The position numbers and the translations under genes were made by a program. The notes beneath the pieces were generated by a model. The model saw only the letters and a program-made list of their open reading frames with translations. It ran no database searches and had not been told where the DNA came from. Of a stretch of DNA of 35,176 bases, positions 1-7,221 are shown in pieces (position 1 is the first letter of the stretch; the number at the start of each line of letters is the position of its first letter). The DNA is from Deferribacteres bacterium (lineage in GTDB: Bacteria; Thermosulfidibacterota; Thermosulfidibacteria; Thermosulfidibacterales; Thermosulfidibacteraceae): contig JAADEW010000018.1 of assembly GCA_013153205.1 (NCBI GenBank), positions 1-35,176 of the forward strand, read 5' to 3'.

Positions 1-160
1 TCCGGCGCTGGCCCGCAACTGTAACCGGGGACGAAAGCCCGCTTGGTCCCGTCTTTTCGGGATGACAGGCCACTGGAGCTGGAGGGCTTTGGAAGGTTCG
101 AAGGCTCTGGGAAGGCGCGGGCGAGTAGGATGATCCGGAAGCCAGGAGACCGGCCCGAAA
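1..160 (+). promoter_or_regulatory. Cobalamin (adenosylcobalamin) riboswitch, 5' end cut by window
   Basis: The first bases (CCCGCAACTGTAACCGGGG, 12-30) match the conserved core of cobalamin riboswitches. They are followed by GCCACTGG (69-76), GGGAAGGC (110-117), GATGATCCGG (130-139) and the B12 box, GAAGCCAGGAGACCGGCC at 138-155. The P1/P2 5' side lies before base 1. In this RNA class, ligand binding lowers expression of downstream B12 or cobalt genes. A terminator 75 bases downstream suggests control by transcription attenuation (inference). The genes that follow (porin, CbiK-like chelatase, BtuCDF-like importer) fit a cobalamin/cobalt regulon. Confidence 0.93.
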
Positions 161-230
161 GTGTATTCTCCCTTTAAAAGGGGAGAGGCCCTCGAGGAGT
201 GGGGTTGATGTATATGAGGGGATTGCTGTG

Positions 231-262
231 CCCCGGCTCCTTAAGGGCGCCGGGGCTTTTTT
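231..262 (+). terminator. Intrinsic terminator, probable riboswitch expression platform
   Basis: CCCCGGC at 231-237 pairs with GCCGGGG at 249-255, and a run of six T follows at 257-262. It lies between the B12 box and the first gene of the operon, as expected for a transcription-attenuation riboswitch. A smaller hairpin, CTCCC (168-172) with GGGAG (181-185), lies between the aptamer and this terminator. I did not resolve which bases form the anti-terminator. Confidence 0.88.
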
Positions 263-351
263 ATTGCTGTGTTCTGAAGAGGTTGAGGTAGGACTGGGAT
301 AAATGTGTTGGTGTAAGATTAAGTTAAGACTAATTGATAGGAGGTGATGCT

Positions 352-1755
352 ATGAGAAAGTGGTTGGTGGTGCTTGTTCTGGTCTTTTTTCCTTTTGCCG
401 CCTTTTCCGCTGATATCTCTCAGCAGGAGCTGAGACAGCTTGCCGAAACCATTAAGGAGCTGAAGGAGAGGGTGGCGTCTCTTGAGGAAAAGCTCAAAAA
501 GTATGAGGAAAGCGGGGCAAAAGGGGCTGGTGCCGGAGATGTTGCGGAGATGGAGAAGACCCTTTCCTCCCTCAAGGAGGCTCTGGGCAGTATAAAGATT
601 TCTGCCGACATAACCATGGTGGGGCAGGGAACCATCAACAATGGGGACAACATCAGGGGTGAGGGAGATGTGCAGGACGGTGCGTGGAGCTTTGATTTTG
701 AGGTTGAATCAAAGCTCTGGAAAGGAGCAACGGCTTACATGCTTATGGAAGGAGGGCAGGGAGAGGGCGTTGAGGACGAGGTGCCTACCCTTTCCGGTTT
801 TAACGACGACGCTCCCGGAACGGAGAGTGCGCATGTGGAGGTGACCAAAGCATGGTGGGAGCAGGAGTGGGAAGGAAAATGGGGCAGTTTTGTATTTACT
901 CTGGGTAAGGTGGATATAAGCGACTATTTTGACGCAAATGATGTAGCCAACGATGAGACCACTCAGTTTCTTTCAAGCGGTTTTGTCCACAACCTCGCTG
1001 TGGAGTGGCCCGATGATAACGGTCCGGGGGCAAGGCTCACCTTTCAGCCCGGCGATACTCTCTATGTGAGTCTGGGATGGGCAGAGGCTGATGGTGATTG
1101 GGAGGACATCTTTGACGACGGATTCGGAATAGTTGAGGTGGGGCTTCACACCAAGCTTTTCGGACTTGACGGGAACTACAGGGTTTATGCGTGGGTAAAC
1201 TGCAAGGACCACCTTGACGTCTCCCACCTGAAAGATGTGGCAGAGGGGAAAAGAGCCGTGTCAGAGGTTGACGACGATAAGACCAACTGGGGAGTGGGCT
1301 TTTCCTTTGACCAGATGGTTGCGGAAAACATGAAGCTCTTTTTGAGGGGCGGTATAATGGATTCTGATGTGGTCTCTGGCAGTGTTGAGGGTGATGGGAT
1401 TTCCGTTGATACCCTTCCCATCAACGGGGCTTTAAGCTTTGGCTTTTCCGTATCCGGTGCCTGCTGGGGAAGGGCTGGCGACGAGCTGGGTGTTGCTTTC
1501 GGGGTGGTCTTCGTTGACGACGAGGCTCAGAAGTTCTACCGGAATACCGAGCTCACCGATTACTATGACTACTTCAGGAAGCCTGACAGGGTTGATATAG
1601 CCAACGAATATCACCTTGAAGCCTACTACAGGATAAGCTTCTTTGACGGAAGGCTTGAGTTTACCCCTGACTTTCAGGTGGTCTGGAATCCCAACGGCAT
1701 TGATAATGCCGATACCGTTTATGTGCTGGGAACGAGGATGCAGGTTAACTTTTAA
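352..1755 (+). CDS. OprB-family (carbohydrate-selective type) outer-membrane porin
   Basis: Predicted beta-barrel porin of 467 residues. The ATG at 352 has the SD sequence GGAGGTGAT at 341-349; an upstream TTG at 334 would put the SD inside the gene and is rejected. An N-terminal signal peptide (MRKWLVVLVLVFFPFAAFSA) is followed by a heptad-like coiled coil (about residues 20-50) and then barrel-like alternating strands. The C-terminal part (EAYYRISFFDGRLEFTPDF, then a VLGTRMQVNF end with terminal Phe) resembles OprB-type porins and the BAM recognition signal. The family passes sugars or other small solutes through the outer membrane. Here it is the first gene behind a B12 riboswitch, where a TonB-dependent BtuB would be usual, so a role in passing cobalt, corrinoids or a tetrapyrrole is inferred from context. 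The family call is fairly sure; the substrate is unknown. Confidence 0.8.
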   Translation: MRKWLVVLVLVFFPFAAFSADISQQELRQLAETIKELKERVASLEEKLKKYEESGAKGAGAGDVAEMEKTLSSLKEALGSIKISADITMVGQGTINNGDNIRGEGDVQDGAWSFDFEVESKLWKGATAYMLMEGGQGEGVEDEVPTLSGFNDDAPGTESAHVEVTKAWWEQEWEGKWGSFVFTLGKVDISDYFDANDVANDETTQFLSSGFVHNLAVEWPDDNGPGARLTFQPGDTLYVSLGWAEADGDWEDIFDDGFGIVEVGLHTKLFGLDGNYRVYAWVNCKDHLDVSHLKDVAEGKRAVSEVDDDKTNWGVGFSFDQMVAENMKLFLRGGIMDSDVVSGSVEGDGISVDTLPINGALSFGFSVSGACWGRAGDELGVAFGVVFVDDEAQKFYRNTELTDYYDYFRKPDRVDIANEYHLEAYYRISFFDGRLEFTPDFQVVWNPNGIDNADTVYVLGTRMQVNF

Positions 1756-1769
1756 AAAGGAGGTGCGCT

Positions 1770-2759
1770 ATGAGAGGGTTTAGGACTTTGGTGATTGCAG
1801 GACTGATTTTTATCTGTTTATTTAGCTTTATCCAGCCTTCGGAGGCTAAGATGGAGAGAGGGAAGGAGAAGTCGGCTATCGTTCTTGCCTTTTTCGGCAC
1901 CACTTATCCTTCCGGGTTGAAAGCGGTGGTGAATATACTCCAGACGGTCAAAAAGGCGTTTCCCAATACCGAGGTGAGGGTGACTTTCACATCAAACATC
2001 ATCAGAAGCATATGGAGAAAGAGGCAGAAAGAAGCGAAACTGTGGCTTTCCCGCGGAGTGCCCAAAGAGATTCTCTACGTTAAAGGGATACTCGCTACTA
2101 TGGACGAACTTCAGGAGAGGGGCTACAAAAACATAGTGGTTCAGTCCACGCACATATACCACATGGAACAGGTGGAGGACCTCCTCTCTTACATAAGGGC
2201 GTTGAGGTCTATTGAGACGGTCAAGGAGAGGTGGAGACCGTTTCACAAAATTGCTTTTGGCAGGCCCATCTTTGGGGGTGTGGGGGATAAATACGATTAT
2301 CACGAGGACCTGAAGAAAGCAGTTCTTACTTTGAAGGACGACGTTGAGCTTGCAAGGAGAAAGGGAGCTGTTCTCGTCTATATGGGACACGGTAATGAGT
2401 TCTGGTCCACCGGCATTTACATTGAAGCTCAAAAGATGTTCAGAAAGCTCTTTCCCGATGTGCAGGTCTTTGTTGGAACGGTGGAGGGCTTTCCCTCTCT
2501 GGATGACGTGCTCTATCTGCTGAAGACCCATGCAAAGAGCAAAAAGATTATCCTGAAGCCGCTTATGGTTGTGGCTGGAGACCATGCGCACAATGATATG
2601 GCTGGAGATGAGCCTGATTCATGGAAGAATGTTTTTGAGAAGAACGGATTTGAGGTGACCCCCATCTTTGAAGGGCTTGGGGAGAAACCGGGTATAGCAA
2701 ACATAGTGGTTGAACACATTAAAGACGCCGCAAGAGATGCCGGTATAGTTCTGAAATGA
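1770..2759 (+). CDS. cbiK: Secreted CbiK-like anaerobic cobaltochelatase
   Basis: Family of class II sirohydrochlorin cobaltochelatases, which insert Co2+ (or Fe2+) into sirohydrochlorin. The 329 residues begin with a clear signal peptide ending near IQPSEAK (residue 27), so the protein should be periplasmic. Visible family motifs are FFGTTYPSGLKAV near residue 41, THIYHMEQVED (H128, H131, E133), YMGHGNEFW (H207), GTVEGFPSLDDV (E239) and GDHAHNDMAGDEPDSW (H272, H274). H207 and H272 probably correspond to the two metal-binding histidines of Salmonella CbiK, recalled from family knowledge. SD AAAGGAGGT at 1756-1764. A periplasmic, haem-binding CbiK is known in Desulfovibrio vulgaris next to an ABC importer, a useful precedent. 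It overlaps the next gene by ATGA. Chelation of imported tetrapyrrole or cobalt handling are both possible. Confidence 0.87.
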   Translation: MRGFRTLVIAGLIFICLFSFIQPSEAKMERGKEKSAIVLAFFGTTYPSGLKAVVNILQTVKKAFPNTEVRVTFTSNIIRSIWRKRQKEAKLWLSRGVPKEILYVKGILATMDELQERGYKNIVVQSTHIYHMEQVEDLLSYIRALRSIETVKERWRPFHKIAFGRPIFGGVGDKYDYHEDLKKAVLTLKDDVELARRKGAVLVYMGHGNEFWSTGIYIEAQKMFRKLFPDVQVFVGTVEGFPSLDDVLYLLKTHAKSKKIILKPLMVVAGDHAHNDMAGDEPDSWKNVFEKNGFEVTPIFEGLGEKPGIANIVVEHIKDAARDAGIVLK

Positions 2760-3604
2760 CGGAGATAGAGGTCAGGTCTTTAAGAAAGAGGTTCGGAAAT
2801 ATAGAAGCTCTGAAAGGCGTGGATTTTGAGGTTAAAAGTGGTGAGATTTTTGCCTTTCTGGGTCCCAACGGGGCGGGTAAAACCACCACCATAAACATAC
2901 TGACGGGACTCATACTGAAGTATGAAGGGGAAATCTTTTATCGGGGGGAGCCTTTCTCCCCCCACAACCTCAAGTTCAAAAAGCTGATAGGGGTTGTCCC
3001 CCAGCACAACAACGTTGACAGGGACCTGTCTGTTGAGGCAAACCTCAAGGTTCACGGATACCTTCACGGCATCTTTGGGAGGAGGCTGAAGGAGGCTATA
3101 GACCGGGTTCTGGAGTTCACCGGACTTACCAACCACAAAAAGAGAAAGGCAGACCATCTTTCAGGTGGTATGAAGAGGAGGCTGGTTATAGCGAGGGCTT
3201 TGATGCACAATCCGGGTATCCTCTTTCTGGATGAGCCTACAGTTGGACTTGACCCTGCCGTGAGAAGGAGCATGTGGGACCTGATAAGAAGCGTTAACTC
3301 GCTTAAGGGATGCACCGTGTTTCTCACCACCCACTACATAGAGGAGGCTGAAATCCTTGCGGATACGGTGGTTATAATAGACAGCGGCAGGGTGGTGGCC
3401 TGCGGAAAACCCGATGAGCTGAAGAGAAGGGTCGGCAGGTATGCCCTTGAGATTTACTACCAGGACAGGATTGAGGAGGAGTTTTTTGAAACCAGAGAGG
3501 AAGCCCTTGAAAGGCTGAAAAGCCTTGATGTGCCTGCTAAAATAAGGGAAGTTAACCTTGAGGATGTGTTCCTGAAGATAACGGGAAGGAGAATAGAGGT
3601 TTGA
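2756..3604 (+). CDS. ABC-2 type transporter ATP-binding protein
   Basis: Cytoplasmic ATPase subunit of 282 residues that powers the permease encoded next. Walker A is GPNGAGKTT (36-44), the signature LSGGM is at 135-139, Walker B ILFLDEP is at 155-161 with the D-loop VGLDP following, and the switch His lies in LTTHYIEEAE. The C-terminal extension is typical of the DrrA/NodI/CcmA exporter class rather than of importers. The ATG at 2756 overlaps the cbiK stop (ATGA), and its own stop overlaps the permease start (TTGA), so the three genes are translationally coupled. The substrate is unknown. Its place in a B12-controlled operon suggests export of a compound linked to cobalt, corrinoid or haem acquisition (inference). 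Confidence 0.88.
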   Translation: MTEIEVRSLRKRFGNIEALKGVDFEVKSGEIFAFLGPNGAGKTTTINILTGLILKYEGEIFYRGEPFSPHNLKFKKLIGVVPQHNNVDRDLSVEANLKVHGYLHGIFGRRLKEAIDRVLEFTGLTNHKKRKADHLSGGMKRRLVIARALMHNPGILFLDEPTVGLDPAVRRSMWDLIRSVNSLKGCTVFLTTHYIEEAEILADTVVIIDSGRVVACGKPDELKRRVGRYALEIYYQDRIEEEFFETREEALERLKSLDVPAKIREVNLEDVFLKITGRRIEV

Positions 3605-4344
3605 AAGGGGTATGGGCGGTTTTTTACAGGGAGGTTATGTTTCTGAAGCCGAGGTTTTTAAAGGTGATGCTTTCCTCCATCATATATCCCGCTCTGTTTC
3701 TGCTTGCCTTCGGCTACGGTCTCGGGAAGAACGCCAGGGTGGGAAATCTGGATTATGTGGTCTTTCTTATTCCCGGGTTGATAACCATGAGCAGTATGAA
3801 TCAGGCTTACGGCATCTCCCTTGAGGTTCACATATCCCGCTACTACTTCAAGATATTTGAGGAGTATCTTCTTGCTCCCATTAACCGCTGGGAGATAGTG
3901 GTGGGCGAGCTTCTCTACGGAATATTCAAAGGGCTTATCCCGGCTTTCTTCATCACCCTTTATGCCCTTATTTCCGGGATTGGCATAAGGTTGAATCTGG
4001 TTTTTGCCATATGCCTGCTTCTGCATCTTATCTGCTTCTCTCTCATCGGCTATGTGATTGCCATGCTGGTCAAGTCCCATGCGGACCAGGCGGCTTTCAG
4101 CTCTTTTGTGATGGTTCCCATGATATTTCTTTCGGATACCTTTTACCCTATTGAGAAGATGCCTGCGCTGGCGAAGTACATCGGTTACCTCTTTCCCCTC
4201 ACCTATTCCACCAAACTGATAAGAGGGGCTCTTTTAGGGATAGATTCTATGGTTACTTTCAGGAATTTTGCCCTTCTGTTCACCATAACTTTTGCGCTTT
4301 TTGTAATTGCTATATGGGTGACTCAAAGGGCGGAGGTGGTGTAA
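3601..4344 (+). CDS. ABC-2 type transporter permease (NodJ/DrrB-like)
   Basis: Integral membrane subunit of 247 residues with about six hydrophobic segments: roughly residues 22-42, 57-75, 100-125, 130-155, 160-185 and a last one at 220-242. A late LGYLFPLTYS-like stretch (here YIGYLFPLTYSTKLIRG) and the loop FEEYLLAPINRWEIVVGE are typical of ABC-2 permeases of the NodJ/DrrB group. The TTG start at 3601 overlaps the ATPase stop by four bases; no better start is nearby. It pairs with the preceding ATPase to form a probable exporter, unlike the BtuCDF importer that follows. Substrate unknown. Confidence 0.85.
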   Translation: MKGVWAVFYREVMFLKPRFLKVMLSSIIYPALFLLAFGYGLGKNARVGNLDYVVFLIPGLITMSSMNQAYGISLEVHISRYYFKIFEEYLLAPINRWEIVVGELLYGIFKGLIPAFFITLYALISGIGIRLNLVFAICLLLHLICFSLIGYVIAMLVKSHADQAAFSSFVMVPMIFLSDTFYPIEKMPALAKYIGYLFPLTYSTKLIRGALLGIDSMVTFRNFALLFTITFALFVIAIWVTQRAEVV

Positions 4345-5303
4345 TTAAAAAGCGATACCTTTTTGCTCTTATCCTGCCCCTTGTAGTGGGGGGAGTCTCG
4401 CTTTTTGTGGGTTCCGTTAAGGTGAGCCCGTTTCACCTAACAGGTGAGGGGCTTTACATTCTGAAAACCTTCAGGTTTCCCAGAGTGGTATTTGCTCTCA
4501 TAAACGGTGCCCTTTTGGGGGTGAGCGGCTGTGTTTATCAGCTTATCCTGCGCAATCCCCTTGCCGATGGCTTCACCACGGGAGCCGCCGGTTCATCTGC
4601 GGTGGGAGCCGTTGTTGCCATATCACTGGGACTTCCCATAGGGTATGTGCCTGTTCTGGCGCTGGTATCAGGTCTTCTGGGTCTCTTTTTGGTTTACAGG
4701 ATTTCCTCAAGAGGGGGGCTGATAAACCCTGTTACCATGATACTTGCAGGGGTTGTGGTCAACATCATATCTTCGTCTGTAATAGGATTCCTCAAATACG
4801 CCTTTGAGGAGTCTGTTACCGCCGTTGTCTTCTGGCTTATGGGGGGCTTTTACGCGGTAAGCTATTCCAAGATAGCTTTTGCTTTTCTGGTCTTTGTAGC
4901 CGGCTTTCTCTTTCTGATTTCCAGGGGAAGCACCCTTGATGTCCTCTCCTTTGACGACCTCTCTGCTAAAAGCATGGGGGTTGATGTGGACAGAATGAGG
5001 CTTGTTCTTTTTGTGGTTTCAACCCTTTTTGTGGCGGTGAGTGTCTCCTTCTGTGGAATAATAGGCTTTGTGGGGCTGATAGTGCCTCACATTGTGAGAG
5101 CCATTTTCGGTGCGGGTATGAGGGATAATCTGCTCTTTTCCGCCTCTTTTGGAGCCTCTCTTCTATGTCTGTCCGATGCCCTTTCAAGGAGCGTCATCCC
5201 GTCAGGAGGAGAACTGCCCGTGGGTATCGTTACTTCCATTTTTGGAGGGGGATTCTTCCTCTATCTTCTCATCAGGCGGCAGAGGGAGCTCTGGCATGTA
5301 TGA
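4314..5303 (+). CDS. btuC: BtuC/FecCD-family ABC importer permease
   Basis: Membrane subunit of a cobalamin, iron-siderophore or haem importer. Up to 329 residues with about ten hydrophobic helices. Family marks are LRNPLADGFTTG near residue 77, GFVGLIVPHIVRAIFG in the C-terminal third, and SGGELPVGIVTSIFGG near the end. The start is uncertain. The ATG at 4314 lies inside the previous gene and has no SD, while an ATT at 4344 directly follows SD GGAGG (4332-4336) with 7-base spacing and gives 319 residues, closer to the usual N-terminus. The stop overlaps the ATPase start. Riboswitch control and the CbiK neighbour favour corrinoid, cobalt-chelate or tetrapyrrole as substrate; the sequence alone does not separate these. 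Confidence 0.88.
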   Translation: MGDSKGGGGVIKKRYLFALILPLVVGGVSLFVGSVKVSPFHLTGEGLYILKTFRFPRVVFALINGALLGVSGCVYQLILRNPLADGFTTGAAGSSAVGAVVAISLGLPIGYVPVLALVSGLLGLFLVYRISSRGGLINPVTMILAGVVVNIISSSVIGFLKYAFEESVTAVVFWLMGGFYAVSYSKIAFAFLVFVAGFLFLISRGSTLDVLSFDDLSAKSMGVDVDRMRLVLFVVSTLFVAVSVSFCGIIGFVGLIVPHIVRAIFGAGMRDNLLFSASFGASLLCLSDALSRSVIPSGGELPVGIVTSIFGGGFFLYLLIRRQRELWHV

Positions 5304-6006
5304 CTTGAGGGTGTCCGGTCTTTGCGTGGAAAGAGGTGGGTTTCGGCTTGGGCTTTCTCGCCTTTTCATAGGATACGGCGAGAAGGTGGCGGTCATGGGG
5401 GAAAACGGCTCAGGGAAGAGCACCCTGCTGCTTTCTCTGTGTGGAATGTTGTCTTTTAGGGGGGAGGTTTTATACGGTGATAAGCCTGTTTCCGCACTCT
5501 CTTTCAGGGAGAGGGCGAGGATTTTTTCCTACCTGCCGCAGAATCCGGAGATACTTTTTCCCTACACTGTTGAAGAGATAGTTTCTCTGGGATTTGACCG
5601 TTCGGATAAAGACTTTTTAAAGGAGGTTTTCAGCCTTTTTGAGCTTGAGGCAATGAAAAAAGCCAGGATAACGGAGCTTTCGGGAGGGGAGAAGAAGCGC
5701 GTTTTTATAGCAAGGGCTGTGGCTCAATCCGCTCCCATTCTCTTTCTGGATGAGCCCACATCCTCTCTTGATGTGCGGCACAGGGTGCGGTTTCTGGAGT
5801 ATTTGAAGGAATTGAAGAAGACTGTCTGTTGCGTGATGCACGATGTTAACGAAGCTTTGAGGTATTTTGACCGCTTTTTATTTTTAAAAAAGGGTGAGCT
5901 GGTGTATGATTTAAAAAAGGAGGAGGTCAATGAGGAAGTTCTTTCTGACGTTTTTGATGTTGCTGTCTCTTCTTGCCAGTGTTTCGTCTTTTCCTGCTCA
6001 CGCTAA
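5296..6006 (+). CDS. btuD: BtuD/FecE-like ABC importer ATPase
   Basis: Cytoplasmic ATPase of the importer, 236 residues from the ATG at 5296, which overlaps the btuC stop. Walker A GENGSGKST at 35-43, Q-loop LPQNPEI near 80, signature LSGGE at 128-132, Walker B ILFLDEP at 148-154, D-loop SSLD, switch His in CVMHDVNEA at 182. An open frame runs upstream to 5149, but that part lies inside btuC and lacks family similarity. The last 77 bases overlap the next gene in another frame, giving a Cys-rich tail (VSSCQCFVFSCSR) outside the conserved ATPase fold. Confidence 0.9.
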   Translation: MYDLRVSGLCVERGGFRLGLSRLFIGYGEKVAVMGENGSGKSTLLLSLCGMLSFRGEVLYGDKPVSALSFRERARIFSYLPQNPEILFPYTVEEIVSLGFDRSDKDFLKEVFSLFELEAMKKARITELSGGEKKRVFIARAVAQSAPILFLDEPTSSLDVRHRVRFLEYLKELKKTVCCVMHDVNEALRYFDRFLFLKKGELVYDLKKEEVNEEVLSDVFDVAVSSCQCFVFSCSR

Positions 6007-6736
6007 GGTTTACAAAAGGGTTGTGGTGCTTGCTCCTGCCGCCGTTGATATTTTTGAGAAGCTTGACGCCGCAGACCTGATAGTGGGAGTTACTAAAAAT
6101 GTTAAGGGGCTTCCCCATGCAAAGAGGGTCGGGTCCCACATAAGGCCCAACCTTGAGCTGATAGCCGCGTTATCTCCGGATTTGATTGTTATATCTTCAA
6201 ACAGGTTTTTTGCTCCGGCTTTTGCGAAAAAGCTGAACGCGGATATCTTTTACTACAACCCGGTTACCCTTGAGGGTATTATCGCCAAGATAGAGGAGCT
6301 TGCGGGATTGATAGGAAGAGAGGATAAGGCTTACTCTCTGGTGAGAGAGCTTAAAAATAAGCTTTCTTCTGTCAAGCCTCTCAAAAAATCTCCCCGGGTT
6401 GTGTATGAGGTTATGGAGCATCCCCTCATCTTTGCCGGTAAGAAGAACATTGTGGCGGACATAATACAGAAGGCGGGGGGAACCTTCCTTCCAGATATTC
6501 CCAAGAAGTTTGTTAGATTTTCTTACGAGAGGATTCTGGTGTTGAAGCCAGACATATACATCTATCAGGTGGGTCCCATGAACAAGAATCCCACCCCTCC
6601 CCTCAAAAGGCCTTATCTCAAGGGGCTAAAAGCTGTCTTTTTAAGGGTCAACGAGCTTGACTTTTCCCGACCCAACACCAGAAGCTTTGATAACGTGCTC
6701 TTTCTCAACAGGGTATTTTATGAGCTGGAGGAGTAG
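5930..6736 (+). CDS. btuF: BtuF/FepB-type periplasmic substrate-binding protein
   Basis: Binding protein of 268 residues that should deliver the substrate to the BtuCD-like pair. The signal peptide runs to PAHA near residue 25. Family marks are KRVVVLAPAAVDIFEKL, LELIAALSPDLIVISS and a two-lobed layout joined by a long helix (EGIIAKIEELAGLIGRE). SD AAGGAGGAGGT just before the ATG at 5930 sets the start, inside the 3' end of btuD (77-base overlap). I see no Cys at the cleavage site, so it looks soluble rather than lipid-anchored. Cobalamin is the likeliest ligand given the riboswitch, but haem, cobaltochelate or iron chelates use the same fold (PF01497-type). Confidence 0.86.
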   Translation: MRKFFLTFLMLLSLLASVSSFPAHAKVYKRVVVLAPAAVDIFEKLDAADLIVGVTKNVKGLPHAKRVGSHIRPNLELIAALSPDLIVISSNRFFAPAFAKKLNADIFYYNPVTLEGIIAKIEELAGLIGREDKAYSLVRELKNKLSSVKPLKKSPRVVYEVMEHPLIFAGKKNIVADIIQKAGGTFLPDIPKKFVRFSYERILVLKPDIYIYQVGPMNKNPTPPLKRPYLKGLKAVFLRVNELDFSRPNTRSFDNVLFLNRVFYELEE

Positions 6737-6738
6737 AG

Positions 6739-7221
6739 ATGGAGAAGGCACCGCACTTTTGTCTTGAAGGCATAACGCCGGACGGAAAGGTTAAGACCAT
6801 ATGTCTGGACGAACTTCTTTCGCAAAAGCCTTTTCTGGTTCTTTACTTTTATCCTAGGGACAACACCCCCGGATGCACCAAGGAGGCTTGTGAGTTCAGG
6901 GATAACCTTTCACGCATTACCCCCTATGCCACCGTTGCCGGAATAAGTCCGGACAGCATCAAAAGCCACGAGAATTTCAGAAAGAAGCATGAGCTCAACT
7001 TTTACCTGTTGAGCGACCCTGAAAAGGAGGTGTGCAGGTTATACGGGGCATACGGGGAGAAGAAGATGTATGGCAAGGTGCGGGAGGGAGTTATAAGGTC
7101 AACCTTTATTATCTCATCCGATGGGATTATTTTAAAGAGTTGGAGAAACGTCAGGGTCAAAGGGCACGTTGACAAGGTGATTGAAGAGCTCAAAAGACTT
7201 TCGGAGGGTGAGGGTGAGTGA
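6739..7221 (+). CDS. bcp: Bcp/PrxQ-type thiol peroxiredoxin
   Basis: Cytoplasmic peroxidase of 160 residues that reduces H2O2 and organic hydroperoxides using thioredoxin-like donors. The active site is FYPRDNTPGCTKEACEFRD, with peroxidatic C46 and resolving C51 five residues apart, the E. coli Bcp arrangement. Downstream marks are GISPDS, FYLLSDPEKEV and the GVIRSTFIIS strand. Two further Cys (C8, C22) lie near the N-terminus. The ATG at 6739 follows the btuF stop after two bases, so it belongs to the B12-controlled operon, perhaps to guard against oxidants made by redox-active cobalt or iron tetrapyrroles (inference). Confidence 0.93.
   Translation: MEKAPHFCLEGITPDGKVKTICLDELLSQKPFLVLYFYPRDNTPGCTKEACEFRDNLSRITPYATVAGISPDSIKSHENFRKKHELNFYLLSDPEKEVCRLYGAYGEKKMYGKVREGVIRSTFIISSDGIILKSWRNVRVKGHVDKVIEELKRLSEGEGE

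Noticed and set aside
334..351. Upstream TTG start for the porin gene
   Set aside because: It would place the strong SD inside the coding region and spoil the signal peptide start.
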